Of a stretch of DNA of 64,000 bases, positions 1-12,570 are shown piece after piece. The notes beneath the pieces are model-generated. The model did no database searches. It had not been told where the DNA came from and worked only from the letters and a program-made list of their open reading frames with translations. How positions within the stretch are numbered: position 1 is the first letter of the stretch; the number at the start of each line of letters is the position of its first letter. Position numbers and translations under genes: made by a program. This stretch comes from Brachypodium distachyon. Its lineage: Eukaryota; Streptophyta; Magnoliopsida; Poales; Poaceae. The stretch is from contig NC_016131.3 in NCBI RefSeq assembly GCF_000005505.3, positions 60,435,355 through 60,499,354 on the forward strand, read 5' to 3'.

Positions 1-1262
1 TTGAGTTCTGAAGGGATGGACACGATATTATCATAGCAGAAAACATTTGTAAGATGTAGCTCAAACAAAGATGTGTAACTCAAGCAGTGGGGCCAGCAGC
101 TTTGTGTGTTGGGACGTCGTTTGCGTGCCAAAGATTTCCAGCGGCCTCGAAATTCTGGACATTAAATTCAGCGCCGCTCTTAGTCTGTGATGGGCTTGGT
201 TGAATTGGCCTCTCAGGAGAAGCCTTGGGCCTGTTTGGAGCTGCCTTTATCCGAGCCCGACCTGGCCTTGCTCGGCCTGCTCCTCGATCTCGATTGGTGA
301 TGGAAACACATTTTATTTCTGGAAAGATGCCTGGGCAGACGGTGCTTGCCCGATGGACCTTGCGCCAGAGGTTTTTGCCGTGTCACGTAGAAAAAACAGA
401 ACTACGAGGCAGAAGGATGTTTGGCTTAAGGATCTGCCGGCTAGCCTTTCTCCGGTGGAGCTGCACCATTCGTCCAAATTTTCTCCTTGGTCTCCCGCCT
501 CAATTTTGTCTGAGGGAACTCCGAACGTCATCGCTTGGAAGCTGACCACTTCAGGTACTTATGCTGCCAGATTCCCCTATTTGGCTCAACTTCAGGGTCT
601 TGCGCGTAGGCCTTTTGCCGAGCTGTTTGGAATTGTTGGGCGCCAGAGAAGTTGGCAGCTGGTGCAGCAGCGGGTCCCTAACGCGCCGATCTTCTTACCA
701 GGAAAGGAATCCGCAATAAGTGGTGTCATTTCTGTCTGCATGCAATGGAGAGCGCGATGCACATCTTTCTTAGTTGCTGTTTCTCCAGGCAGGTTTGGAG
801 GTTAATCGCGAACTGGATCGGGATCTCAAATTTTGACTGTTCTCTTGGAACATGGCCTGCTGGATCGAGAGTTTGTGGACGGACAAAATTGTCGTCGCAA
901 AGCACACTTTAAATAAGTTCATTGCCCGCAGAGCTACCTCCCTTTTCTTGCTGTTGATGTCCCTTCGGTTGATTTGGAAGGAGCACAACAACAGAATTTT
1001 CAAGGCCAAGAGCAGCCCAGCTGCTGGAGTTGTGATGGTGATCGGGAGCGAGGCGGCTTTTTGGCGTGACAGCAAGGGCCTTGGTGCCTTGCTTTCTGGA
1101 TGGGACAATGTTCCGTGATTTGCATCTTTTCCTCTTTTCATGTTTTTATTTTTGTTGTTTTCCCCTCTGTTTCATGATATTTTTTTGCGAGAAGACCAAT
1201 GCCATATATTAAATCAACCGATCCTTACAAGAACCATCTTGAAAATAAAATAAAATAAAATT
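1..1262 (+). mobile_element. LINE (non-LTR retrotransposon) 3' remnant
   Basis: This is the tail of a LINE open reading frame in broken frames. Translation around 285-350 gives an ISIGDGNTFYFWKDAWADG segment, typical of the region after the reverse transcriptase in plant LINEs. A zinc-knuckle-like (zf-RVT) stretch follows at about 640-830, and a LIWKEHNNRIFKAK segment near 970-1010 matches the usual C-terminal end. Frames change several times and stops intervene, so it is not functional. It ends in an A-rich AAATA repeat at about 1243-1261, as expected for a retroposed 3' end. The 5' part, including the catalytic reverse transcriptase, is outside the window or lost. Confidence 0.75.
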
Positions 1263-2600
1263 ACATGCAAGTTCTTGTGGGGAAACGTCGTTGTCTTCCT
1301 TCTACACTCGCCGGTGGCGTGCCGTGAACCTCGATAATGCCTCTGGACCTCTGAACCACATCGGAGCCAGGAAAACATTGTTGACGTAGCAGTCGGAAAG
1401 TCGCTGGTCGGAACCAGAAGATGTCGGCGAACAAACCATCGTCCCGAAAAAAAAGACGACGAAAAGGGTTAGATGACAATTCTAGACCCGGTCAAACGGA
1501 TCAGGGAAGACATAGCCTCGCTAACTCAGTGACGAAGTCGAAATTGACCGAGCCTCATCGATTGGAGAAGGAACCAACAAACCAAGACATGTAGATAACT
1601 CTGTTTTCTCTCGATCCTCGGTCAACCTTATATATATAAAGAGGGCGCCGCGCTTTTTCGTCAGAAAATGTATCGATGTAACCTATCAATGTGAATCTAG
1701 TTTTAAAACTCCTGTTACAAGAAAATCAATAGCGCAGCAGATTGCAATTTGGATGTTCAGTTCAAAGTTATTGCACATTAAATTTCAGGTCTTGTAAAAG
1801 AAAAAAACTAAGACCCATCTTCGAAGGGACCCTTTGCATCCTTTCCCAGAATGTGGCACATCATGTTTTTTTTTTGCTGGACCACTCAGGAAAGGTTGTT
1901 TTTTTAGCAAAACCATACATATTTTTGTTTTGAGTTTTAATACGAGACATAAGATCGTTACAGTAGGCTTTTTGGGCCAACTTAAAAGCCCAGGAGGGCA
2001 ACTTGTAAGAGCAAATATGCCATGGGCGCACGGGGCATCATCATTTCCATCTGCAAAAGATGCTGCTGTATATAGTAGGCTAGCCTATCCTAGTGGCTGA
2101 TTCAGGAGTAGGCAATCATCACATGAGCACGTCTAGAGATATGTAGAGGGTGGTGCGGCCGTGTCCGTGTGGGTCCAGAGCAATCGATTTGTTCCTCCAC
2201 TAGCAGATGAGAGAGAGCGTCTCTTTTTTTCGTTTTTGAAACAAGTCCTTAGTCGGTGTGAAAAGGCGCCTGCCTTTCTGATGGGTTTCTAGGTGTGCTG
2301 CCTCCGGAACTTGCATGTTCTGCCTGACATCTCTACCTTTTGCCAACGATCTCTCTCTCCCTTCCCCTCCCTCCCTACTCTCTCTCTCTACGCTAGGGTT
2401 TAGGCTAGCCAAGTGATATATAGATTGACTCAATAAACAAGAAATGCCTATTTTTCGCGGGTAAACAAGAAATGCCTTTTGTTTCAACAACAAGAATGTT
2501 TAATCAGTTCCTTTTTCCTTCAATTAATGAATAAAATGTGTAGAGCATGATGTTGCTGCCTAATTTCAGTGTGAAAAGCTTTGTAAGATGGATGCTTTTC
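1263..2600. other. Intergenic, no gene recognised
   Basis: No supportable coding region. A TATA-like run (TTATATATATAAAGAGG) near 1628-1645 could be a promoter or a fragment of a retroelement LTR, but no LTR border is visible. A CT-rich microsatellite lies at about 2345-2392. Confidence 0.5.
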
Positions 2601-4417
2601 TGTCTGTGGTAGGTAAAATTCAGATATTTCTTAGTCATCAGTCATAGCTCCAGTTAATAGTTTAATAACACTTCTTTTCCCTTCTGAGTAGATCAGGTAG
2701 GGGAGACCATATGTAGCAGACAGATGTATGTGGCCAACAATGTTAGATGATGCAATCATGCATATGTTTGATATGGATGACAACTTTGCAGACGTACACT
2801 TCATCACGATATGTAGATCATATGTAGCATGTATCATAACTCAGGAAAAGGCAAGCTGATTAGGGAAAGAAAGATAGAGATCAGGTAAACAAGGCACACG
2901 TACGTACTAATTTGTTGCCCATATATACATCCATCAAGAGACGACATGCATTTAGCTAGGCGCATTAATTCAGCGCTGACGTATATATTATTATTCATAT
3001 AGATAGATAGATAGAGATGCATGGCATACTGTATAACATATTCTCTAAGCTAACTAATAATTTGTGATTTCTGGAGCAAAAGTATTTATCATCTTATATG
3101 TCGATCGTTCAGTCATTCTCCTCATATTATGTTTATTCTAAATTGGACTCTAATCTTAAGTACGAGTATAAATTAATAGGGTGTCAAACTGTTAATATTG
3201 ATTTCAAGCTGAAATGAAAATTTACAAATATTTCAGAATAACTTTTGTATAGCAACCAATTTGAACTTAATTAATTTAGACATTTCGGCTGATCGACACT
3301 GGCATGCATGATCCCCCCCCCCCCCCCCCCCCCCCCTCAATTAAGTCTCGTTTCATGTGCACTGGTACTGATCTTCATAGATGTGTTAAGCATTCATGCA
3401 AGAACTGATCATGCATAATGCATTTTTGTGTGAAGAAAATGTAGGCAAATCATCCACTTGCCCCTAGCTTGATGAGGTCTCCAATTGTTCTCCAGAAGAT
3501 CAACATCTTCATCATTTCAGGGTACAAGAGATCATTTCATCCATTTGGCTCCTTGCAGTACACTGTATGGTCCGAGCAGCTTTAGAAAATATATATGGAA
3601 CTAAAGTTTGTGTTAAAATTTAAAGTAAATTTATATATGTAGGAGAATCATTCTGATACCACACCCTAGCTCGGTCTAAAAAGGAGAGAGAATCATTTTG
3701 ATACCTTTGTCTTACATAACTCTTTTGATTTATCTGGTAGTATTATATGTGATCGAAAAGAAAAAAGGAGAGATGACGAGAGATAAAGGCTAGCTAGCAT
3801 TATGCATGTGTACATCGATTCTTAAATAAATTTTACGTATGCACACGTGATGGACAAAGTACGCATAATAAATATTTCAGTATATAGGCAAACTGTATGC
3901 CATCAATCTTTCAAGTACATATACAACAATTAAAACGATGATAAATGGCTGCACGTACGTCTAGCTTTGATCATCATGCATATATAGTTTCCTGATTAAG
4001 TATGCTCCAGTACTAATTGCTACGCACTAGCACTTCCAGTGAGATCTAAATTAAGTTAATAATCAGGACCACTTCTTCAAATAGATTTTGTTAAGTTGAA
4101 CTAGATATACTACATTCAGATAAGGGACTGAGTTAACACTGTTATTTAGTTGTTACTGACACGGTTTGAGAAAAATGCCAAAAAGAAGGGATCAAATAGT
4201 AGCAGCTATTTCTAGCTACAACTAGCTAGCCCAAAAATGAATTATGTTGGTCAACTTGTGTAAAACTACTGCAAATTAAAAGCATGCATTTACTTTGTTA
4301 ACTTCAATAATACGGAGATGGAGCTTGTAAGAAATACAGTAAGTACTCAAAAGTCATAACTATTCTGAAAATAGATAAGTGATAATATATCAAACGATTA
4401 GCAGTTTATGAAAAAAC
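2601..4417. other. AT-rich intergenic spacer
   Basis: Long AT-rich stretch with many ATG and TAG/TAA triplets and no ORF with codon character. It holds GATA repeats near 2998-3015 and a homopolymer C run at 3313-3336. It lies downstream of the VQ gene. Confidence 0.6.
3313..3336. repeat. 24-base poly(C) run
   Basis: Uninterrupted run of 24 C within otherwise AT-rich spacer. Its length in the assembly may be uncertain, since such runs are hard to sequence. Confidence 0.9.
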
Positions 4418-4419
4418 TA

Positions 4420-4532
4420 CTCCCTCCGATCCATATTAATTGCCTCAAATTTGCTCAATTATGGATGTATCTATGCCTAAAAAGCGTCTAGATACATGTA
4501 ATATTTCGATAACTAATATGGATCGGAGGGAG
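4420..4532. mobile_element. Stowaway MITE (Tc1/Mariner type)
   Basis: A 113-bp element with inverted ends CTCCCTCCGATCCATATTA / TAATATGGATCGGAGGGAG, flanked by TA on both sides. It has the internal GATGTATCTA..TAGATACATG palindrome typical of pooid Stowaway elements. Confidence 0.92.
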
Positions 4533-4534
4533 TA

Positions 4535-6082
4535 CAACACTGAAACAAAATATTGCAACGTGCATGTATATATATGCATGCATTAATCGACTTGCCTCTG
4601 TGCTCTGAGATGGCATGCATGAATTAGTTTGCCATGGTAACATGTACACACAGCAATCAAATTAATTAAATGAAAACAGGCAAATAGTGGAAGCATGTTT
4701 ATTTTTCTATCCATTTCAAAATACTTGTCTCTTGTGTTTCGTGAAACTATTTTTATATATCTTTGACTATTAATTCAGACAAAATTATCAACACTGGCAA
4801 CATCAAATTGATACCCAGCTATAATTTTAAATGTCCACGAAATATAATTTGTCAAAGTATCACATTGGAGACAGTGCCCTTGTCCTAAAGATGGGTATTT
4901 GGAAATAGAGAGTAATTTCTAATATAAGAAAATCCATTATAAATTCCAAACACGTTTTGGATTAGTGGTTCATAACCAGTCAAACTTAAGTGACTAAGAT
5001 TAAGATCAATAGTTATATATGAAACATAATGTACAGTGTCCCATTCACTTCTTGGTATTATTACTTGCAATTGTGAGCTTCTTCTAGTCAATTATATATT
5101 AATGAATTTGCATTTCTAGCAAGAAACAACACAAATGCATAGAATTGTGGACGACAGCAAATTAGAGCACAACGTACTACAAATTAATATCAAGCCCTGC
5201 ATGCATTCATACTGTCTGATCCCGTAAACCTCATTTAATCACCAAAGAAGATAAATACATGAACTACCTCTGCATGAGTTGATCGCATCCTACAAATTAG
5301 ACCACTGTCAAAAGGCACACATAAAAGAAAGCAACCTTATCTTCCACAGTAGTAAATCCAAATTAAGCTGAAAGGTTAAGGAAAACAGGAGGAGAGAGTT
5401 GGATCATTTCATCTCATCTCGACAAAGACAATTGTTTGGCTAGCTAGCTAGCGACGGAAACCAAACAAAATGGCCACACGCCTTCATAAAAGAATATATA
5501 TACTGCTCACTCCGTTCCATAATTCTTTGTCTTGAATTTTTCCAAACATGGATGTATCAATTTCTAAAATGTGTCTAGATACATAATATAATATTTCGAC
5601 AAGATATAATGGAGGGAGTATTCTTTTACATATTGTAGGAAATCATCGATCGGGGTGATGAAGGCAAACGCCAATGCATGCATCCAATATTCCTCCTAGT
5701 AATTTGCAACAAAAAAAACCGCACTACTCTTTCCATTTTATTTGCATAGAAAAAATTATTCAACAAGGTCGGGAGGGATCGAAAACGTGAAAAAAATAAT
5801 CACCAAATATATGTACAAGCATCACATAAAAGCCAAGGAAACTCACATTTTTCTGTGTGTATCAAAAGGAAATTAACTCACAATAAATTAAGCAGCTTGC
5901 GAAATGCCAAATAGTAGTAGTGGCCAAGTAGTAGAAGGTAGCCACACTTATCAAGCTGCTCCTCCATCTCCATCTCTCAGTCCCAATCTCAATCTATTCT
6001 CCCAGATCACAAAAAGACTCGCACGCAGAGAGAGAAAGAGAGAGATACGCTACGCACGTGTACGTCGTAGCTGCAGCTAGAG
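4535..6082. other. Intergenic and likely 3' flank of the VQ gene
   Basis: AT-rich sequence with no coding signal apart from the MITE at 5506-5618. The 3' UTR and polyadenylation site of the minus-strand VQ gene should lie in its right part, but no decisive polyA signal was assigned. Confidence 0.5.
5506..5618. mobile_element. Stowaway MITE, diverged
   Basis: Element starting CTCACTCCGTTCCATAATTC and ending ATAATGGAGGGAG, with the GATGTATCAA..TAGATACAT core of this family. The left end has drifted from the consensus; TA follows on the right. Confidence 0.8.
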
Positions 6083-6838
6083 CTAGTGCCGGTCATACTT
6101 ATCTCCGGCGCCGCCCAAGCCCAAGGAAGAGAAGAAGCCAGCATGCCCATGGCCGCCGTTCGGGGCCTTCTCGCCGCCTTCCGCCGCACTCGCTGCCTCG
6201 AAATCGTCAAACGGGTTGAACCCTCCCAGCATGCCGCCTCCGTACTGATCGACAGCGCCCGATCCACCGGCGGTAGCAGCAGCGATTGGCATCTGCGCGT
6301 TGCTCCTCGCGAAGAGCGCGAGCGCGTCCACGAGAGAGTTGCTAGTACTACCGGCGCCCGTAGCAGGGGCCAGCAGCGATGCAGGGTTGTTGTTGTGCTG
6401 CTGCGGGTACTTGAGAGGAGACGGGCGCAGTAGGAAGGGCGGGCCGCCGCCGCCGAGGAGGCGCGGGCGGACGGAGGGGGGCGGGCCGGCGGCGAAGGGC
6501 GGCGCCGGGAAGCCGGTGAACTCCTGCACCATGGCGCGGAAGTTGGAGGTGTCGGTGGTGAGCACGGTGGTGGGCGGGCGGCGGGAGGCTCTAGGCCGCT
6601 TCTTGGGCGGCTTCGACGACGGCGGCGCCGGTGCGTGAGAAGGAGGCGCTGGCGGCGCCGGGGCCGGCGGAGGGGACGACATGAAGCCGGCGTGGAAGGA
6701 GGAGGAGTCGTGGTCGAGGTATAGGCCGGCGGGGGAGGAGGAGGAGGCCGAGGGGAAGAAGACGGAGGAGAAGGACTCTTGGTCGGCGCCGGGGAAGGAG
6801 GGGGAGGAAGGGAGGCTGTCGCTGGTGGTGGACGCCAT
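6083..6838 (-). CDS. VQ-motif-containing protein
   Basis: Single-exon gene for a 251-residue protein. VQ proteins are plant-specific nuclear cofactors that bind WRKY transcription factors and can be MAP-kinase substrates; that role is family knowledge. Seen here is the signature FRAMVQEFTG at residues 100-109 (consensus FxxxVQxxTG), preceded by a basic, possibly nuclear-localising patch KKRPRASRR at 79-87. The N terminus is Ser/Pro-rich with several SP sites, the middle is Ala/Pro-rich, and the C terminus ends in GLGGAGDKYDRH. The start at 6838 is the first true ATG in frame (context CCATGG); the frame stays open upstream only from a TTG. Length and lack of introns fit the family. No WRKY partner is in the window. 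The subfamily is not assigned. Confidence 0.9.
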   Translation of the reverse strand: MASTTSDSLPSSPSFPGADQESFSSVFFPSASSSSPAGLYLDHDSSSFHAGFMSSPPPAPAPPAPPSHAPAPPSSKPPKKRPRASRRPPTTVLTTDTSNFRAMVQEFTGFPAPPFAAGPPPSVRPRLLGGGGPPFLLRPSPLKYPQQHNNNPASLLAPATGAGSTSNSLVDALALFARSNAQMPIAAATAGGSGAVDQYGGGMLGGFNPFDDFEAASAAEGGEKAPNGGHGHAGFFSSLGLGGAGDKYDRH

Positions 6839-7315
6839 GGATGTGGAGTAGAGATTGATTGACGGATCAAGCAAGGCTAGCTCCGATCGATCTCGATGGG
6901 GGTGAGGCCAGGGAAGGAAGAAGGGGGAAGAAGGGCCGGTGTACTGGATGGACTGGTAGATAGATAGGGTTTGGTGTGGAATATGGAGAGATCTTGATCG
7001 ATGTGGGTGGTGGATTGCTGATGAACAAGCAGCTAGCTAAAGGGGCGAGGGGGAGAAGAAGATAGCCAGCAGGTTGATGAGGACGTACGTGCTGGAGACT
7101 GGAGAGAGTAGTGTGGTGGTGAGGAGGAGGAGGAGAAGAAGCTGCCAACTTTTCTTTTTCGATCCTTGCGTCTACTTTTCTTTGCTCTTGTCCAGGTGTT
7201 TGTGGTGAATTTTAGAGACACAATGAAGTTCGTTGTGGTGAGCATTTTTCTTTTTGCTTCGTTAATTAAGGGAATTTAATCACTTCTATCAATTAGAAGT
7301 AGTACGTACTAATAA
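6839..7315 (-). promoter_or_regulatory. 5' UTR / proximal promoter of the VQ gene
   Basis: About 480 bp between the VQ start and an upstream Mutator-like MITE. The transcript-sense strand is pyrimidine-rich (CT runs), common in grass 5' leaders. No clear TATA box was identified. The extent is inferred. Confidence 0.4.
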
Positions 7316-7655
7316 GATTAAATTTCACGGAACCACATTTTTTGTGACAGCCGTCTCACAAAAACACAATTTTTGGGATAGTTTGTCAGTTTGTACGTAC
7401 CCAACCCAAAACATCACCAGCTGTCACACTAGAGCAAAGGCAACTGACGTGGCGTCGAAAATGGGTCGAAAAGATGACGTGGCATCTGACTGGTGGCCTC
7501 GGGTTGTCGGAAACACCATCAACTAGCTTAATTATTGAGATTAGGGTTTTCTGAGACCAGCTGTCACAAAAGTTATGGTTTTGTGAGACTATTATAAACA
7601 ACTGTGGTTTTGTGAGACAACTATCACAAAATGTGTGTTTCTAAGAAATTTACTC
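7316..7655. mobile_element. Mutator-like MITE with 9-bp TSD
   Basis: A 340-bp element flanked by the perfect 9-bp direct repeat TACTAATAA (7307-7315 and 7656-7664). Its ends are inverted (GATTAAATTTC / GAGTAAATTTC) and degenerate inverted similarity continues for about 65 bp, including TCTCACAAAA motifs. No coding capacity. The 9-bp duplication indicates mobilisation by a MULE transposase. It lies upstream of the VQ gene. Confidence 0.82.
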
Positions 7656-7664
7656 TACTAATAA

Positions 7665-8584
7665 TAATGTTTGTGGCAGATGCATGTAGGAGTTTGTTTT
7701 TTCTTCGAGGAAACCTTCCAGCGTTGGGAAACGAGATTGTCCAAGGTGCGTCAAGTTGACAAGGGGGTACATCGCGCCCAGAAGCCAAGCGCCCTAGGCA
7801 AGGGACCAGCACCATCACCCGCAACAACCATGTTCGCTGAAGGACTCCAAGGCCACCAAGACAACGCTCCCAATAGAGAAAAACGACGCCACGCCGTCGC
7901 CGCTGCCGGGTCTGTCAAACAGACCAAGGATTTCCTCCGATGCCTCCAAGAAGGTCATGGCGCTCGCAGACGTCATCATCGTCGGCGTTAGTAACAGCCA
8001 CACAAGGATTGCTCCCAGCCCATGAGCATGAACTCGCATCGATCCAGAAATTGCCACTGTGACATGCTGGCGAGTCCAGTGCCAAAGGGAGGAGAATCCA
8101 CCGAGGTCATGACCCTACCCGCGCCTGCCGGATCCGAACCTCCACCGGGGATACCATAGAGGCGTCGCCGGAGATCCAGCGCCGCCACCCGGGCCACCAC
8201 GCTTGAGACACTTAATTTGGATTTTTTTTATGTTGCATGCATTGTTTTCTTTATGCGTGTTTTGGAATGTTGCAACATTCTTTCGAGTTGGTCATGCAGA
8301 CAATGTTACAACCACAAAAAAAAAACATGTTACACACAGAGGAGAGGTTTGAATTATTACCCGATCAACTTTTAACGTCCCCCATTTCATATGACTTGAC
8401 TAGTCAAAAACATGCCCTCCAGGGAGACTTGATTGTCGTTGTATGACTTATCAGCTGAAAGGGTGGTGAAGGCTCCCCCTGTCGACATTGCCAAAATGTC
8501 TGAAGCGGTAAGCAAACTGAAGGTAGGAGAGAAAACTGAAAATAGAGAGAAAAAAAGATTTATCGTCTGATAAGTCCGCTGAAA
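7665..8584. other. Unassigned, partly GC-rich sequence
   Basis: Holds moderately GC-rich sequence (7730-8210) with short overlapping ORFs on both strands, none recognised. It may be the left flank of, or captured by, an older element. No gene is called. Confidence 0.4.
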
Positions 8585-10771
8585 ATCTGCAGAAGAGCCC
8601 CTGGTGTGTCCCATCTTTTGTTCGCAGATGATAGCCTCTTGTTCTTCAAAGAGGATACAAGTGAAGCTCAGAGAATTAAGGACATCCTTGCAACCTATGA
8701 ACACTGCATCGGGCAGTCTATTAATCCAAGCAAATGTTCCTTGTTACTAGGAGAAATGTGTGCGACGGATACTGCGGAGGAAATTAGGAGGATTTTGGGC
8801 GTCGAGTGAGCTGAATTTGAAGCTAAGTATTTGGGTCTCCCCACACCCGAGGGAAGAATGAACAAGGGGAAATTCCAAAGCCTGCATGACAAAATGAATA
8901 AGCGCCTTGTCCTGTGGGGCGACAATAATCTATCTGCTGGAGGAAAAGAAGTTTTGCTTAAATCAGTGGCCCAGGCCTTGCCAACTTATGTCATGGGAGT
9001 TTTCAGATTGCCTGCGGGTCTGTGCACTGATTTGACTCATATTGTTTTGGTGGGGGAAAAAGGATGGCAAAAGAAAAATGCCTTGGGTTGCCTGGGACAC
9101 AATGCTCATACCAAAATCACATGGTGGCATGGGATTTAGAGATATGGAATTGTTTAATCAAGCACTTCTAGCCAAGCAAGCATGGTGACTTGTCCAGAAC
9201 CCCGAAAGCCTGTGTGCCCAAATCCTTAAGGTGAAATACTTCCCTTGTGGAAACATCATTGATACTGTCATTACTGGAAACCCATCTTCTTCGTGAAAAG
9301 CCATTGAGCATGGCCATGAGCTGTTTAAAAACGAAGTTATTTGGAGAATTGGAGATGGCACTAAGGTTCGAGTCTGGAGAGATCTCTGGATCCCTAAAGA
9401 TGGAAGTAGACGACCGATCTCTCAGCCGTGGCAACTCTCGCCTCCGACGGGTGGCGGACTTGATGAACGATCAAGACGAATGGGACATCAACAAAATCAA
9501 TGAAAGTTTTCTCCCCATAGACCGTGAAGAAATTCTGAAAATTCGTTCTTCAAAGAGATTTCCGATTGATTTTCTGGCGTGGCAGCCGCATCGGCTCGGA
9601 CAGTTCACTGTAAAAAGCGCCTACCAGCTGGCCCTGCGTGACAAAATGATTGAGCAGGGGGTAGGAGCCAATAGTGAATATCGGGATGGGCAGCGACACC
9701 TCTGGAAAACAGTGTGACAGGCAAATGTTCCTCACAAGGTTAGGATTTTTGCCTGGAAAGTGGCAACGGAAGCTCTCTCAACAAATGCAAATCTCCGCCA
9801 CCGGCATATTGATACAGCCCCCAACTGTCCTATTTGTGGTGCTGATAAGGAAGACTCCTACCATGCTCTGATCACTTGCCCGCATGCTAGAGCTCCGTGG
9901 GAGGTCATGGAGGCAGATTGGAACCTCCCTCATATTGCCGACATCGTTAACAATGAGCGGGAATGGATCCTTAGTTGTCTGAACCGTATACTAAAACGAC
10001 TAAGTTGTCGTTGTCCTTATGACCCTGTGGAGAATCTGACATGTTCACAATGAAATTACGCATGAAAAACCAATGCCAACCATTGAAGGTTCTCGCCGAT
10101 TTCTTTCCAGCTACATTGAAACGATGCTACTTGAGGATCAGCACCAACACATTGACATCATGAAAGGTAAGCAGGTGGTCGATATTTCCAAAGTTCTAGC
10201 TGGTGGTGCAAACAAGCATCATATCCCTCACATCCCCGCCAGGTGGGAGCCTCCGGACCCTGGATCTCTCAAGATCAATGTGGATGGATCCTTCTGATAT
10301 GAAGATGGTCAAGCTGGAATTGGCATTCTTATCCGTAACGATGCCGGTGTGCCCCTGCTGGCCCTGTGCAGAAACCTACACTACTGTGCTGACCCTCTCG
10401 AATCTGAGATGGCAGCCTGCGAAGAAGGCTTGGATTTTGCCACGAGCCGTTTTGATCAACCTTTGATCCTTGAGACTGACTCCGCTGAAGTTATTAACCT
10501 GATTAACCACCCGGAAGCTCCGAGATCGAGACACAGACATCGCATCCTGGCGATTCAGAGCACCATTGTCCAGAGACAGAACATCTCCTTACGCAAGATT
10601 CACCGGGAACAAAACAATGCAAGCCACTGGGGCTTGCAAACCTTGGTCGTGTTGATAGGCAGTCCTGTGGGTGGTTTAGCAACTTTCCTCTGCCTTTACT
10701 GAATGTACTAAGGGATGATTTCTCTATGCCTGATTAATATATTTTCTTTCCCTTGCAAAAATAAATAAATA
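8585..10771 (+). mobile_element. 5'-truncated LINE with RT C-terminus, zf-RVT and RNase H
   Basis: Begins abruptly inside the reverse transcriptase, just before the catalytic FADD box (HLLFADDSLLFF, about 8603-8650). It continues through KYLGLPTPEGRMNKGK and LPTYVMGVFRLP segments, then a zf-RVT region with CPICGADKEDSYHALITCP (about 9825-9885). An RNase H-like C terminus (SLKINVDGSF, GIGILIRNDAG, LILETDSAEV) follows at about 10180-10640. In-frame stops (near 8807, 9187, 9715, 10296) and frame changes make it a pseudogene. The 3' end carries an AAATAAATAAATA tail at 10757-10771. Reverse-transcription truncation explains the missing 5' half. No target duplication was identified. Confidence 0.88.
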
Positions 10772-12342
10772 GGCCGCACGTCTTGTGCATGTGCTGATGC
10801 GGAGACTATGTGCATTAATGATACGGAGGGGACACTACTGTATCAATATGGTGTTTGTAGACACTGATGTTTTTTTATAGAGATAACCGACGCCAATCCT
10901 GAAACAACTGCCTTTTCTTTGCGACAATAAGTCGGAAGATCAATTGTACCATGTCAAATTGCAGAATGAAGTAATTAAATATTGTTATTCACTTGTGTGG
11001 ACGACCTCATAATTGTATGATATACCGATCGAGGACATGCATGGTATTGCTAATTCCATCTCTTTTAATTTATGAGTAATTATTTATGTTTGTAATTAAT
11101 TAATTCTGAACAGAGCATCTTAACACGGGAAATTTGTTCTTTGTTGCAATTTTTGTAATGCATGCTTAACATGTCAAGAAAAGCAAGTTGTGGTACATGG
11201 GAGATCGATCAAATTAAAACTCATAAAGAGTGTCGACATAGCAAGCATGATTGTGACCAAAGGCGGAAAGACCTTTCCGCCAATGTCATTGGAGGAAAGG
11301 CCACGTGTCATTTTATGTGCATTCCGCCAAGTCATTTTTGACATTTCGCTCTGGAGAGGTCATTTCGGTCAAAAACGTCCGTCGCGGGCCAATTGAGAAA
11401 AAAAAAATCATCTATCGGCTGCTTTGCAGCACAGCAACAAACAGTACATGCACCTGCACGGCTAGCTTATTAGGTCTAGCCGCCTCTCTATCTCGCTACA
11501 GCTTTCTGTTTTCTTTTAAGAAAAATGAGAATCAGTTTCTGATGCTTTAATTTGCAAGAAAAACCTGTGCTTCTTATTTAATTTCTCTTTATTTGGTTGG
11601 AACTGTTCGTCTGTTCCGACCAAAATGAGCAGCTAACTAAGACACGAGTCTCATGGAAATGAATATAATTCAGGTATACGGAACATATGGCGCTGGCTAC
11701 TATATAGCTTTGGGTATAAAGATATCACTCAGGACTATACCAGAATCATCCATAGGTGGAGTGAATAATCGGTTGGTTGGTTGTGTTGGGATAGTCATTG
11801 GTCAAAGGCGTGTTAACGAAACGAAATACACCAATCTTTTTAAAAAAGAGGGAGTAAAATTTCAACAGGGACCAGGTCATGAGTCTTATGTGGTGATTAA
11901 TAAGTCACTAAAAGTTTTTTTAAGTCAAAGTGTGCGTCAACAGGTATATATCAAGCCTTTCCAACCAGGAGGGGTAAACAAGTGGAGCCGTAAATAAAAA
12001 GAAAGAAAGGAATGATCAAGCAAAAGAATAAAAAGGAGAATGAAGGGGAAGATGAAAAAGACCAAGGTGGATGGAGGATAAGGATGACTTGGTCTGCACC
12101 GTCCCTTCCTCCATTACTCCCCGGTACCAGGGTGGCGTTGCACATTTGTCGAGGGCCCGTATATAACATACAAATATATACCCCTTGAGGGGGTTGTATG
12201 TACTCTCATTCGTTATATCTTAAATCCATTCAAGTCTTGAGGTAACGAGACCGGCTCTAGGATATCTTGAATGACTCGAAGCGAAGGCACACACATAACA
12301 AACCAGTGCGTCGAGGATTTTGCATACCCTCTACTCATCTAG
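10772..12342. other. Intergenic, no gene recognised
   Basis: AT-rich spacer. An ORF at 11653-11997 (114 codons, + strand) has no recognised domain and atypical composition. No repeat borders were found. Confidence 0.45.
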
Positions 12343-12570
12343 ACCTGGGCATAGCCCGGGCCGGGCCAGGTCTCGAGCCAAAAATGACCTTTCTGGTATT
12401 AATAATATTTTTAAGGATAAATAATTATTTTTATACATATTTTTAGAAAAAAATCTTTCATCCATTTGGGATTTTTTTTGGGCTTTTGGATCGAGCTTCG
12501 GGCAAGAAACAAAGGCCCGGGCCAGACCCAGGATATGCCTGGCTTTGGGCTGGGCCGCCCATGCCCAGGT
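12343..12570. mobile_element. Small inverted-repeat element (MITE-like)
   Basis: Sequence bounded by ACCTGGGCAT and its exact inverse ATGCCCAGGT, continuing into related GC-rich inner arms with GGGCCGGGCC-type repeats. About 228 bp, no coding capacity. No convincing target duplication was found, so the superfamily (possibly hAT) is open. Confidence 0.55.

Noticed and set aside
6007..6870. 287-codon minus-strand frame overlapping the VQ gene
   Set aside because: Pro/Arg-rich translation of the alternative frame of a GC-rich exon. It lacks any motif, while the frame at 6083-6838 carries the VQ signature.
6839..6874. N-terminal extension of the VQ protein by 12 residues
   Set aside because: The upstream codon at 6874 is TTG, not ATG. 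The ATG at 6838 has good context.
11653..11997. 114-codon plus ORF
   Set aside because: No recognised domain, promoter or splice signals; composition resembles flanking spacer.
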